Shown in pieces: positions 34,379-43,226 of a stretch of DNA of 64,000 nt. The stretch lies in NCBI GenBank assembly GCA_947625655.1, contig CANQPD010000001.1:310001-374000 (forward strand), written 5' to 3'. Under the pieces are notes generated by a model that ran no database searches, was not told where the DNA came from, and saw only the letters and a program-made list of their open reading frames with translations. Origin of the DNA: an uncultured Dysosmobacter sp. Its GTDB lineage: Bacteria; Bacillota; Clostridia; Oscillospirales; Oscillospiraceae. Position 1 is the stretch's first letter, and every line of letters begins with the position of its first letter. Both the position numbers and the translations under genes were made by a program.

Positions 34379-35108
34379 AACCATCACTGCCTTTTGGGCG
34401 CAATACGGAGATGTCCTGACCGAGGGCACTTGGGAGTCATTGATCATGGTCACCCTCTCCACCGTGCTGGCCTATGTCATCGGCGTTCCGCTGGGAGTGG
34501 CCCTGATCGTCACCCAGCCCCAGGGCATCCGGCCCCACCGGACCTTTTACCAGGTGCTGGGCTGGATCGTCAACATCGGCCGGTCGCTGCCCTTTGCGAT
34601 CCTTCTGGTGGCTCTGATGCCCTACACCCGCCTGCTGGTGGGCACCGCCATCGGCATCAAGGGCGCCATTCCCCCGCTGGTGATCTCCGCCGCCCCCTTT
34701 GTGGCCCGGATGGTGGAGACCTCCCTCAGCGAGGTGGACGCCGGCGTGGTGGAGGCCGCCCAGTCCATGGGCGCGTCCACGTTCCAGATCGTCTGGAAGG
34801 TCTATCTGCCGGAGGCCAGGCCCTCCCTGATCCTGGGCGGGGCCATCTCCGTGGTCACGATCCTGGCCTACACCGCCATTGCCGGCATGATCGGCGCCGG
34901 CGGCCTGGGCAACATCGCCATCCAGTATGGCCACAACCGCGGCGTCACCTCCCTCATGTGGGTGACGGTGGTATTTTTGATCATCTTCGTCCAGATCGTA
35001 CAGATCATTTTCAGCGGCATCTCCAAGCGCATCGACAAGCGGCTGGACCAGTCGTCCCGGCGCGCGGGATTCTTCGACCTGCTGGCCCGGTTCTCCCACA
35101 CCAAATGA
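34371..35108 (+). CDS. metI: Methionine ABC transporter permease
   Basis: The 245-residue product has five to six membrane segments. The EAA loop is EAAQSMGASTFQIVWKVYLPE, split around residue 125, ending in the coupling helix that contacts MetN. The start overlaps the end of metN, so the two are translationally coupled. Confidence 0.95.
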   Translation: MLETITAFWAQYGDVLTEGTWESLIMVTLSTVLAYVIGVPLGVALIVTQPQGIRPHRTFYQVLGWIVNIGRSLPFAILLVALMPYTRLLVGTAIGIKGAIPPLVISAAPFVARMVETSLSEVDAGVVEAAQSMGASTFQIVWKVYLPEARPSLILGGAISVVTILAYTAIAGMIGAGGLGNIAIQYGHNRGVTSLMWVTVVFLIIFVQIVQIIFSGISKRIDKRLDQSSRRAGFFDLLARFSHTK

Positions 35109-35194
35109 TCCCTTTGTTTTCACCGTCCGGCTTTTGAGATCTCAGACGGCGTTGGAAAGAATACATCAACTATTTTATTATTGGAGGAATTGAT

Positions 35195-35992
35195 ATGAAA
35201 AAGAAGCTGCTGGCCCTGCTGCTGGGCCTGACCCTCTGCCTGTCCCTGGCCGCCTGCGGCGGCAAAACCGAGACCGTCACCCTGAGCGTGGCCGCCTCCC
35301 CCACCCCCCACGCCGAGATCCTGGAGCAGTGCGTCCCCATCCTGGCCGAGCAGGGCATCGAGCTGGTCGTCAACCAGTATGACGATTACGTCGTGCCCAA
35401 CACCGCCGTGGAGGACGGCGACGAGGACGCCAACTACTTCCAGCACCTGCCCTATCTGGACGAGTTCAACGAGAGCCGGGGCACCCATCTGGTGAGCGTG
35501 GCCCCTGTTCACATTGAGCCCATGGGCATCTACGCCGGCCGTGTGGAGTCCCTGGAAGACCTGCCCGACGGCGCTGTCATCGGTGTCCCCAACGACCCCA
35601 CCAACGAGGGCCGCGCCCTGCTGCTGCTGGAGTCCCAGGGTCTGATCACCCTGAAGGACAGCTCCAACCTCTCCTCCACGCCCAATGATATCGCGGAAAA
35701 TCCCAAGAACCTGCAGTTTGAGGAGATCGAGGCCCAGACGCTGCCCAGCTCCCGGCCCGACCTGGACCTGGCGGTCATCAACTCCAACTACGCCCTGGGC
35801 GCCGGCCTGAACCCCACCACGGACGCCCTGGCCATTGAGTCCAGCGACTCCCCCTATGTCAACGTCCTGGTCGTCAAGGAGGGCAATGAAAACAACGAGG
35901 CCGTTCAGGCCCTGGTGGAAGTCCTCCACTCCGACACGATCCGTGACTTCATCTCTGAGAAGTACGACGGCGCCGTGGTCCCCGCGTTCTAA
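35195..35992 (+). CDS. metQ: Methionine-binding lipoprotein
   Basis: The 265-residue product is a NlpA-family substrate-binding lipoprotein with lipobox LAAC (Cys21). The ligand-region motif DANYFQHLPYLDEFN and the ending DGAVVPAF are typical of MetQ. It captures methionine outside the membrane and delivers it to MetI/MetN. It lies 86 bases after metI with a GGAGG site. Confidence 0.95.
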   Translation: MKKKLLALLLGLTLCLSLAACGGKTETVTLSVAASPTPHAEILEQCVPILAEQGIELVVNQYDDYVVPNTAVEDGDEDANYFQHLPYLDEFNESRGTHLVSVAPVHIEPMGIYAGRVESLEDLPDGAVIGVPNDPTNEGRALLLLESQGLITLKDSSNLSSTPNDIAENPKNLQFEEIEAQTLPSSRPDLDLAVINSNYALGAGLNPTTDALAIESSDSPYVNVLVVKEGNENNEAVQALVEVLHSDTIRDFISEKYDGAVVPAF

Positions 35993-36016
35993 GCGGAACC
36001 GTCCATAGCCAACAAA

Positions 36017-36051
36017 AGATCGGAGAGCCAGCAGGCTCTCCGATCTTTTTT
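36017..36051 (+). terminator. Terminator of metNIQ
   Basis: A 13-bp perfect stem (36017-36029 with 36034-36046) is followed by TTTTT. Confidence 0.92.
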
Positions 36052-36187
36052 GCGGCTTTCCCCATACCGCGACGTTTTTCGTAAAATTTTTCACCCGATT
36101 GGTGGCATTTCTGTAAAGGCCATGTTAAAATAAGACTGCTGTCCGCCTGGGGCGGGCAAATCCAGGTCCAACGGGGGGCTTGTCAAT

Positions 36188-37567
36188 ATGCCGCGGAATC
36201 TGCGCAAAACTTACGAAATCGACATGTGCAGCGGGTCCATCCTGCCAAAACTTCTGCAATTCACGCTGCCGCTGATGTGCTCCAGCATTTTGCAGCTGCT
36301 GTTCAACGCGGCGGACATCATCGTGGTGGGTCGCTGGGCCGGAGACAATTCCCTGGCCGCGGTGGGCTCCAACAGCTCCATCATCAATCTGCTGGTGAAC
36401 CTCTTTATCGGATTGTCCGTGGGCGCCAACATCCTGGCGGCCCGCTTTTACGGCGCGGGCGAAAAGGAGGGCCTGCGCCAGACGGTCCACACCGCCATCC
36501 TGCTGAGCTTTGTCAGCGGCGTCCTGCTGGCGGTTGTGGGCGCCTGCGGAGCCAGGACCGTTTTGATCTGGATGCAGTCTCCGCCGGAGGTGCGGGGGCT
36601 GGCAACAGTCTATCTCCGCATTTACTTCCTGGGCATGCCCGCCACCATGCTCTATAATTTCGGCGCCGCCCTGCTGCGGGCGGTGGGCGATACGCGGCGG
36701 CCGCTGTACTATCTGTTCACCGCGGGCGTCGTCAACGTGGTGCTGAATCTGTTTTTCGTCATCGTCTGCCGCCTGGATGTGGCGGGCGTCGCCATCGCCA
36801 CCGTGGTCTCCCAGTGCATCTCCGCCCTGCTGGTGGTGCGGTGCATGATGCGGGAGCAGGGCGCGGTCCATCTGGACCTGCGGCAGCTCCGCATCTGGCC
36901 GGCGCGGCTGCGGCAGATTTTGCAGGTGGGCCTGCCGGCGGGCTTTCAGGGCGTGCTGTTCGCCCTGTCCAACGTGGTCATCCAGTCCTCCGTCAACTCC
37001 TTCGGCGAGATCGTCGTGGCGGGCAACGCCGCTGCCGCCAACATTGAGAGCTTTGTCTACGCCGCCATGAACGCCTTCTATCAGGCCAACATCTCCTTCA
37101 CCAGCCAGAATCTGGGCGCCGGCCGGTATGAGCGCATCCGGCCCATCCTGCTGCGGGCCATGGGCTGTGTCATCACCACGGGCGTGGTGCTGGGCGGCCT
37201 TGCCAATCACTTCAGTCCGCAGCTTCTGCGCATCTATTCCGACAGCCCCGCCGTCATCACCGCCGGCATGAACCGCATGGCCATCGTCTGCACCATGTAT
37301 GCCATCTGCGGCATGATGGATGTCATGGTGGGGTCCCTGCGGGGGCTGGGCTATTCCATAATGCCCATGGTGGTCTCCCTGGTGGGCGCGTGCCTGCTGC
37401 GGCTGGTTTGGATCGCCACCGTCTTCCAGATCCCCCGGTTCCACACGATCCAGACCATCTACTGGTCCTATCCCGTCTCCTGGGGCCTCACCTTCGCCGC
37501 CCACCTGATCTGCTTCCTCTGGGCCATGGGGCGGCTGAAGCGCCGCGTCGCGGAGACGCCCCAATAA
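36188..37567 (+). CDS. MATE-family efflux transporter
   Basis: The 459-residue product has twelve membrane segments in two MATE halves, with LPLMCSSILQLLFNAADIIVVG near the start and AAANIESFVYAAMNAFYQANI in the second half. These transporters use Na+ or H+ gradients to export cationic drugs or metabolites. A Shine-Dalgarno-like GGGGGG lies 9 bases upstream. It is a single-gene unit. Confidence 0.93.
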   Translation: MPRNLRKTYEIDMCSGSILPKLLQFTLPLMCSSILQLLFNAADIIVVGRWAGDNSLAAVGSNSSIINLLVNLFIGLSVGANILAARFYGAGEKEGLRQTVHTAILLSFVSGVLLAVVGACGARTVLIWMQSPPEVRGLATVYLRIYFLGMPATMLYNFGAALLRAVGDTRRPLYYLFTAGVVNVVLNLFFVIVCRLDVAGVAIATVVSQCISALLVVRCMMREQGAVHLDLRQLRIWPARLRQILQVGLPAGFQGVLFALSNVVIQSSVNSFGEIVVAGNAAAANIESFVYAAMNAFYQANISFTSQNLGAGRYERIRPILLRAMGCVITTGVVLGGLANHFSPQLLRIYSDSPAVITAGMNRMAIVCTMYAICGMMDVMVGSLRGLGYSIMPMVVSLVGACLLRLVWIATVFQIPRFHTIQTIYWSYPVSWGLTFAAHLICFLWAMGRLKRRVAETPQ

Positions 37568-37603
37568 AAAGAGCGCCGCTTCCCAAAATGGGAAGCGGCG
37601 CTC
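37566..37603 (-). terminator. Terminator of the FtsW-PBP operon (shared with MATE)
   Basis: A perfect 14-bp stem (37571-37584 with 37590-37603) is followed by TTTTT on the minus strand; on the plus strand the tail is only weakly T-rich. Confidence 0.85.
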
Positions 37604-37608
37604 CTGCT

Positions 37609-37890
37609 TTACAGTCCCAGCCGCTGTTTGATTGCCAGCACCGCGCAGGCCGTCAGCATCAGCGCCAGCGCGCCGGTGCCCCAAAGGAGATTGTAGCTGA
37701 CGCTCTCCTTGTCCTTGCCGCGTAGCTCCGCGGCGTCCAGGAAGGTCCACACGGCTACAACCGCAAAGGCGGCGCTGACGATATCCGCGATCAGCTGCTG
37801 TCCCACAGCCAGCAGCGCCAGATACAGCGCAAAGCCGATGCCGGAGGCAAAGGCCCCGCGGTTGATCCGCTTCTTTTTTTGATCCTTCAT
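37609..37890 (-). CDS. Small membrane protein of unknown function
   Basis: The 93-residue product has a basic N-terminus (MKDQKKKRINRG) and probably three hydrophobic segments (about 15-32, 34-52, 66-86). It follows the penicillin-binding protein by 18 bases in the same operon, suggesting a link to cell-wall synthesis, but nothing in it is recognised. Confidence 0.65.
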   Translation of the reverse strand: MKDQKKKRINRGAFASGIGFALYLALLAVGQQLIADIVSAAFAVVAVWTFLDAAELRGKDKESVSYNLLWGTGALALMLTACAVLAIKQRLGL

Positions 37891-37908
37891 ACCTATCCCG
37901 CTTTCGTA

Positions 37909-39276
37909 TTAATATCCGTTGACCATGATATCCAGCACCCGGCCCGCCACGGTGCCCGCCACCGAGGAGCCTCCGCCCCCGTTTTCCACCAGCACCACAA
38001 AGGCGTAGGGGGCGTCCTCATTCCGCAAAAAGCCCGCAAACCAGGCGTGGGGCGTCTGCCCCTCCCCCACCTCGGCGGTGCCGGATTTGGCGCAGAGGTC
38101 CATATTGGGAAAGCGCCTGGTCCCATAGGTCTTTTCCACATTGTCGGCCATCATGCCGGCCAATTTTTCCGCCGTCCCGCCGGACACCAGCGTCCCGGTC
38201 TTCCGGGTCAGATGGGGCAGGGACGGCAGCCCCAGGGCGGAGACGGTCTTTCCGATGAGATACGGCTCCGCCGCCCTGCCGCCGCCCGCGATGGCCCCCA
38301 TATACACCATCAGGGCGCAGGGATTGACCAGATCCTGGTCCTGGCCCACGCCGGCCCAGCCCAGCTCCCCGTCCGTGATGTCCTCCCAGTCGAAGGAGCC
38401 CCTGACGGTGGGCAGGCCGTCCACGGAATAGCTGTCCGTCAATCCGGCCTTTTCCGTATAGCGCTTCAGCGTGTCCGCCCCCAGTTCCGCGGCGATCTGG
38501 GCAAAGGCCGCGTTGCAGGAGTTGGCGAAAGCGTCGCCGATATGCTGCTCTCCGTGGGTGCCGGAGCAGACGATGGTCTCCTCCCCGATCTGAACGCTGC
38601 CGGTGCAGGTCCAGGTCCTGTCGAACAGATCCGGAAGCTCCTCCAGCGCCGCCGCCAGCGTCACGGTTTTATACACGGACCCCGGCGTGAAGGCGGAGGA
38701 TAGAAAGCGGTTCAAATACGCGCCCCGGTAGCGGTCATTGGTCTCGATGTCGGCGGGGACATGCAGCGGGTCATAGCTGGGGGCGGAGACCATGCAGAGG
38801 ATCTCCCCCGTCTTGTAATTGTACACCGCCACCGTCCCCGCATGGCCGTTCAGGGCCTGATACGCCTCGTAGTTGTACCGGGCGTCGATGGTCAGATACA
38901 GCTCATTCCCCCGGTTCGCGCCGAAGGCGCCGTTGAAAAGGTTATAGCCTGTCAGTTTATCCGCGAAGGCGTTCAGCGCCCCGGTGCCGATGCTGCCCTG
39001 GAGATCCCCCACCGCGTGGAGGGTGGCCTTTCGGACCGTCTCACTGTCGTAATAGGTCCGCTTTCCATTCTCCGCCGAGGACAGCACATCGCCGTCCCGG
39101 TCCAGCACCGTGCCCACGGCCAGGACGCCGCTGGTGTCATACAGGTGGCGGTTGAAGGGCGAGGAGACCCAGCTCCCGCCGTTTACCAGATACTTTACCA
39201 GAAAGACGCCCAGTCCCGCCGCCAGCAGCAGCGCCAGAATGGCGCAGACCACGGCCCGCCGTTCAATCTTCTTCAT
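37909..39276 (-). CDS. Penicillin-binding protein (class B-like transpeptidase)
   Basis: The 455-residue product has an N-terminal membrane anchor (about 8-30), a short non-catalytic region and a transpeptidase domain. Active-site motifs are SVYK (Ser200-Lys203), SCN (253-255) and KSGT (397-400). It crosslinks peptidoglycan stem peptides. It is shorter than typical PBP2/FtsI and matches the PbpA type found beside rodA. It overlaps the FtsW/RodA gene upstream by 14 bases, so the pair is coupled as a polymerase-transpeptidase set. Confidence 0.93.
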   Translation of the reverse strand: MKKIERRAVVCAILALLLAAGLGVFLVKYLVNGGSWVSSPFNRHLYDTSGVLAVGTVLDRDGDVLSSAENGKRTYYDSETVRKATLHAVGDLQGSIGTGALNAFADKLTGYNLFNGAFGANRGNELYLTIDARYNYEAYQALNGHAGTVAVYNYKTGEILCMVSAPSYDPLHVPADIETNDRYRGAYLNRFLSSAFTPGSVYKTVTLAAALEELPDLFDRTWTCTGSVQIGEETIVCSGTHGEQHIGDAFANSCNAAFAQIAAELGADTLKRYTEKAGLTDSYSVDGLPTVRGSFDWEDITDGELGWAGVGQDQDLVNPCALMVYMGAIAGGGRAAEPYLIGKTVSALGLPSLPHLTRKTGTLVSGGTAEKLAGMMADNVEKTYGTRRFPNMDLCAKSGTAEVGEGQTPHAWFAGFLRNEDAPYAFVVLVENGGGGSSVAGTVAGRVLDIMVNGY

Positions 39277-41083
39277 CCGCAGCCTCCTGTTCCGTTCCGA
39301 AGGGATCTCCCACCGGCTCCGCCCGCCGGCGGGCCTCCGCCGTCAGCCGCTTCTGCGGCCCCCGCCGGATGGCGAAGCTGGCGTTCTCCCGGGTATCCGT
39401 GGCCTTCAAAAAGGCCAGCAGCCCCCAGGCGGACATCATGGCGGAGCCGCCGTTGGAGACAAAGGGCAGCGTCACGCCGGTGAGGGGCAGCAGGTCCACG
39501 GAGCCGAACACATTCAGGCAGGACTGGAACACCAGCAGCGACCCCGCCGCGCAGGCGGCAATAATATAGAAGCTGGACCGCCCCACCCGGCAGGCCCGGA
39601 CCGCGAAAAGGGCCAGGGTGATGATGCCGCCCACCGCCAGCACGGCGATCAGCAGCCCCCATTCCTCGCACAGCATGCCGAACACCAGGTCTGTGTCCGC
39701 CGCCGGAACCCTGTGGAGCCAGCCGTTTCCGGCCCCCATGCCCAAAAGGCCGCCGGAAGCCGCCGCGGACATGGTGCGGGTCTGCTGATAGCCGGTGGTG
39801 GACGCGGCCTCCCAGGCGTGGCCCCAGGAGGCGAAGCGGCTGAGGATATAGGGCTTGAACTTCACGACGATGCCCGCGCCGAACACCGCCCCGCCGCAGA
39901 TCAGGGACAGTGTGGCGAAGTCCCCGGAGCGCAGATAGGCAATGACCAGGAAGGTCACAAAGAAGATGGCGGCGGTGCCGAAATCGCTCATCAGGGCAAG
40001 GCACCCGATGCACACGCCGGTCAGCACGATGAACAGCGCCAGATTCCGCCGGTGGAACAGCCGCTCCAGCGTGGCGGAGCCGGCGAAGATATAGCAGATC
40101 TTGGCGATCTCCGACGGCTGGAAGGACAGCGGTCCCACGGAGATCCAGTTGACCGCGCCGTATTTGGAATTGCCGATCAGCAGCGTGATGCCCAGCAGCC
40201 CGATGGCCATGGCGGCCATGAGCCAGCGGTTTTTCTGCACCCGGCCCAGGTCCCGCAGGAAAAGGCCCAGCACCAGGAACAAAACCAGTCCCAGCAAAAT
40301 CGCCAGAAACTGCTTATAAAGGCTCCCCGGTGCACTGGAGGCCGTCACCGCCAGGGACAGCGTGGAGAGGAAGAAGGCGATGGTCTCCATCTCAAAGCCC
40401 ACGCAGCGGGTGGCCCGCAGAACGGCGAAATACAGCCACATCACCGCCGTCAGCCCCAGAAACGCCAGGGGGATGGCCACGGACGCCTCCTCCCCCGCCG
40501 ATATGATCAGCTGCAGGCAGGCCAGCACCTGGAACACCGTCAGCCACAAAAAGGAGGGCCAGACGGCGGCGGGCCGCTCCGCCCGGCGCCGCTCCTCCAG
40601 CTCCTCCCGCTCCGCCACGGTCTGGGGCAGGAAAATCAGGGGCACGCCGCCCAGGGTGACGGTGTCCCCCAGCTTCACCGGAGCGGAGCCCTCCACGGTC
40701 TCTCCATTGACCAGGGTGCCTCCCTTGGAGCCCAGGTCGTAAACGGTCCAGTTCTCATCCTCTCCCCGGCACAGGGCGGCGTGCTGGCGGGAAATGCTGG
40801 GATAGTTCAAATAGACGTCGGCGGTCCTGCTCCGGCCGATGATATTCTCCCAATGGGTCAGCAGGATCGGCGTGCCGTTGGGCAGGCTCAGCTGGCCCCA
40901 GGTCTCCGGCGTGTGGGGGATCTTCAGCAGGGACCGCACCGCCCGGTACAAAATCAGCACCGCCAGCACCGGGAACAGGAAGCGGACAAAGGCCGTATAC
41001 CACATCCCCGCCACGGGCCAGGCCGCCAGCAGCCCTGTCACCGTGTCCATCAGCGCCTGCAGCGGCGCTGTCAGCTGCTCCAA
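39263..41083 (-). CDS. FHA-FtsW/RodA fusion peptidoglycan polymerase
   Basis: From a TTG at 41083 the product has 606 residues. An N-terminal membrane segment (about 22-42) precedes an FHA phosphothreonine-binding domain (about 65-140, with NIIGRSRTADVYLNYPSISRQHA split and GGTLVNGE). A SEDS polymerase domain with about ten segments follows (SEIAKICYIFAG, SDFGTAAIFF, and LPFVSNGGSAMM near the end). GGGGGTGG lies 5 bases before the TTG; a GTG at 41092 is the alternative. The FHA domain suggests control by a Ser/Thr kinase. It pairs with the penicillin-binding protein. Confidence 0.9.
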   Translation of the reverse strand: MEQLTAPLQALMDTVTGLLAAWPVAGMWYTAFVRFLFPVLAVLILYRAVRSLLKIPHTPETWGQLSLPNGTPILLTHWENIIGRSRTADVYLNYPSISRQHAALCRGEDENWTVYDLGSKGGTLVNGETVEGSAPVKLGDTVTLGGVPLIFLPQTVAEREELEERRRAERPAAVWPSFLWLTVFQVLACLQLIISAGEEASVAIPLAFLGLTAVMWLYFAVLRATRCVGFEMETIAFFLSTLSLAVTASSAPGSLYKQFLAILLGLVLFLVLGLFLRDLGRVQKNRWLMAAMAIGLLGITLLIGNSKYGAVNWISVGPLSFQPSEIAKICYIFAGSATLERLFHRRNLALFIVLTGVCIGCLALMSDFGTAAIFFVTFLVIAYLRSGDFATLSLICGGAVFGAGIVVKFKPYILSRFASWGHAWEAASTTGYQQTRTMSAAASGGLLGMGAGNGWLHRVPAADTDLVFGMLCEEWGLLIAVLAVGGIITLALFAVRACRVGRSSFYIIAACAAGSLLVFQSCLNVFGSVDLLPLTGVTLPFVSNGGSAMMSAWGLLAFLKATDTRENASFAIRRGPQKRLTAEARRRAEPVGDPFGTEQEAADEED

Positions 41084-41114
41084 TCCGTCCACCCCCTTTC
41101 CAAAGTTTTTTGTC

Positions 41115-41143
41115 AGTATAGCACTTTTTTGTCCCGCTGTACA
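41115..41143 (-). promoter_or_regulatory. Promoter of the FHA-FtsW/PBP operon
   Basis: The minus strand has TGTACA, 17 bp, TATACT. Confidence 0.7.
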
Positions 41144-41203
41144 GAGGTCCCGGCGGCCAGCTGCTCCCCGGACAAAAATCCCCTCAAATTTTCGCTTTTT
41201 CTC

Positions 41204-41232
41204 TTGACCTCCCGCTGAAAATCCATTAAAAT
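41204..41232 (+). promoter_or_regulatory. Promoter of the radical SAM gene
   Basis: TTGACC, 17 bp, TAAAAT, divergent from the FtsW promoter. Confidence 0.7.
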
Positions 41233-41321
41233 ATTTGATTGTGTATGAAATTTGTAAAATGGTGTGTTGCACCATTTTGACTTGTAATCCCTATCCACTT
41301 TATGAAAGGCCGATCAACGAC

Positions 41322-42209
41322 ATGAAACATCCCTACAAGACGCGTGAGGGCGGCGCCACGGTGACGATCTTCGTCCCCTACGACTGCAAAAACCACTGCC
41401 CCTTCTGCATCAATAAAGGAGAGTACGCGGATCTGACGGGCTTCTCTGCGGAAAAAATCTGCAAAAGCATTGAGCGGATGGACGCCATCACCCCCTATTG
41501 TGACTTTGTGTTCACCGGGGGCGAGCCCTTCGCCAATCTGGATTCCCTGCAGATGATGCTGGACAAGATCCCCCCCACCCATAAGGTCTATATCAACACC
41601 ACCCTCCCTGTGTCCGAGCATCAGTCTGAAGAGGACATTCTGGCATTCGCGGAGAAAAACAAGCACAAGATCACCTGCATCAATGTCTCCCGCCACATGC
41701 AGAAATATGTGGTGGAATCCAACGACGGCCTGCTGGCCCGCCTGCCGGTCCCCTTCCGGGTGAACTGTGTGCTGTATAAGGACTACCCCGCCGAGCACCT
41801 GGTGCCCTATATGGAGCGGTTCCTCAAGGTCCCCGGCGCATCCATCCAGTTCCGCTTCGACTATACCGCCACCACGCCGGAAAACCTGTATGACGAGGAC
41901 GGCGATAAGATCCTCCAGGACCTGAAGAAGATCGCCCGCTACACCGGGCTGGACGGCTGCCGGATGCGCTGCGGCTTCCACTTCGATTACAAGGGCATGG
42001 AGCTGACCTACCACAAGACCCTGCCCTACTCCACCATTGTGGAGACCGACCCCGCCGACGGCGTGACCTATGACATCCTGTATGACATCCTTATCAAGCA
42101 GAACGGCGACATCCACTCCGACTGGACCGGCGTCCCGCTGGACGTGGAGGCCTATGAGAAGGTCGTGTTTGAGCCCTATGACCTGAAGTGGCTGAACCGG
42201 ACCGCGTAA
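41322..42209 (+). CDS. Radical SAM protein
   Basis: The 295-residue product has the radical SAM cluster motif Cys22-x3-Cys26-x2-Cys29 (CKNHCPFC). It also has the SAM-contacting GGEP in DFVFTGGEPFANLD and a partial TIM barrel. No C-terminal SPASM cysteine set is seen. The reaction is unknown. The ATG at 41322 was preferred as closest to the cluster motif, though its Shine-Dalgarno is weak; the frame extends upstream. It is followed by its own terminator. Confidence 0.85.
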   Translation: MKHPYKTREGGATVTIFVPYDCKNHCPFCINKGEYADLTGFSAEKICKSIERMDAITPYCDFVFTGGEPFANLDSLQMMLDKIPPTHKVYINTTLPVSEHQSEEDILAFAEKNKHKITCINVSRHMQKYVVESNDGLLARLPVPFRVNCVLYKDYPAEHLVPYMERFLKVPGASIQFRFDYTATTPENLYDEDGDKILQDLKKIARYTGLDGCRMRCGFHFDYKGMELTYHKTLPYSTIVETDPADGVTYDILYDILIKQNGDIHSDWTGVPLDVEAYEKVVFEPYDLKWLNRTA

Positions 42210-42213
42210 TATC

Positions 42214-42250
42214 TAAAAAAGACCGGCGGACACGTCCGCCGGTTTTTTAT
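42214..42250 (+). terminator. Terminator of the radical SAM gene
   Basis: A stem 42222-42230 with 42235-42243 is flanked by AAAAAA and TTTTTT. Confidence 0.88.
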
Positions 42251-42264
42251 TGGGAGGTATCCTC

Positions 42265-43182
42265 ATGAAAGAGATCAAAACCGCGGGCGTCATCGGCCTT
42301 GGCGCGCTGGGCGTCCTGTACGCGCAGCTGCTGACAAAGGCCTTGGGCAAAGACCGCGTCCTGGTCCTGGCGGACAGCGGACGCATCCGGCGGTATCAGC
42401 GGCAGGCGCTGTGCTTCAACGGCGCCCGCTGTGATTTCCACTATGCCGACGCCGCGTCTGTCACCGAGCCGGTGGACCTGCTGCTTTTCGCCGTCAAATT
42501 CGGCGGACTGGAGTCCAGCATTGAGACCTGCCGCCATCTGGTGGGGCCTGAGACCACCCTGGTCTCCGTGCTGAACGGCATCACCAGCGAAGAGGTGCTG
42601 GGCGGCGCCTTCACGCCGGAACAGGTGGTCTGGTGCGTGGCCCAGAAAATGTCCGCCGTGAAGGCGGGGGATCAGGTCACCGTGGATCCCATCGGCGAGC
42701 TGGCCCTGGGCGTTCCCGCCGGGCAGGACGATACCCACCTCCGCCGCCTGACGGCCTTTTTTGACGGCATCCGCTTCCCCTACGCCCTGCCTGAGGACAT
42801 CCGCACCCACATGTGGAGCAAGCTGCTGTGCAACACCGGCGCAAACCAGGCCGCCATGGTGTTCCAGTGCGGCTACGGCGGGCTCCAGGTCCCCGGCGAG
42901 GCCCGGGACACCATGCTGGGCGCCATGCGGGAGGTCGTCGCTGTTGCCAATGCCGAGGGCATTCCCCTGTCTGAGACAGATGTGGCAAACTGGACCGCCA
43001 TCATCGGCTCCTTCCCGCCGGAGGGCGAGCCCTCCATGCGCCAGGACGGCAAGGCCTGCCGGAAGAGCGAGGTAGAGCTGTTTTCCGGCACGATCCGCCG
43101 TCTGGCGGCAAAGCACGGCCTCGCCGTGCCTGTCAACGACTGGCTGTACAGCCGTGTACAGGAGATGGAAGCCGCGTATTAA
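42265..43182 (+). CDS. Ketopantoate reductase family protein (PanE/ApbA-like)
   Basis: The 305-residue product has an N-terminal Rossmann motif GLGALG (11-16), the family segment VKFGGLESSIE and a helical C-terminal half with MWSKLLCNTGANQAAMVF, the usual Lys/Asn region. PanE reduces ketopantoate with NADPH in CoA synthesis, but many paralogues act on other 2-keto acids, so the substrate is not fixed. The ATG follows GGGAGG. Confidence 0.88.
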   Translation: MKEIKTAGVIGLGALGVLYAQLLTKALGKDRVLVLADSGRIRRYQRQALCFNGARCDFHYADAASVTEPVDLLLFAVKFGGLESSIETCRHLVGPETTLVSVLNGITSEEVLGGAFTPEQVVWCVAQKMSAVKAGDQVTVDPIGELALGVPAGQDDTHLRRLTAFFDGIRFPYALPEDIRTHMWSKLLCNTGANQAAMVFQCGYGGLQVPGEARDTMLGAMREVVAVANAEGIPLSETDVANWTAIIGSFPPEGEPSMRQDGKACRKSEVELFSGTIRRLAAKHGLAVPVNDWLYSRVQEMEAAY

Positions 43183-43191
43183 AAGCGGCAG

Positions 43192-43222
43192 GGCCCGCGC
43201 CGGATGGCGCGGGCCTTTTGTT
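43192..43222. terminator. Terminator between PanE-like gene and selD
   Basis: A 10-bp GC stem (43192-43201 with 43206-43215) is followed by TTTTGTTT on the plus strand. Confidence 0.8.
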
Positions 43223-43226
43223 TGCT

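Noticed and set aside
39110..41218. 702-residue plus-strand frame opposite the FtsW and PBP genes
   Set aside because: Antisense shadow with Gln/His/Gly bias; the minus-strand genes have clear motifs.
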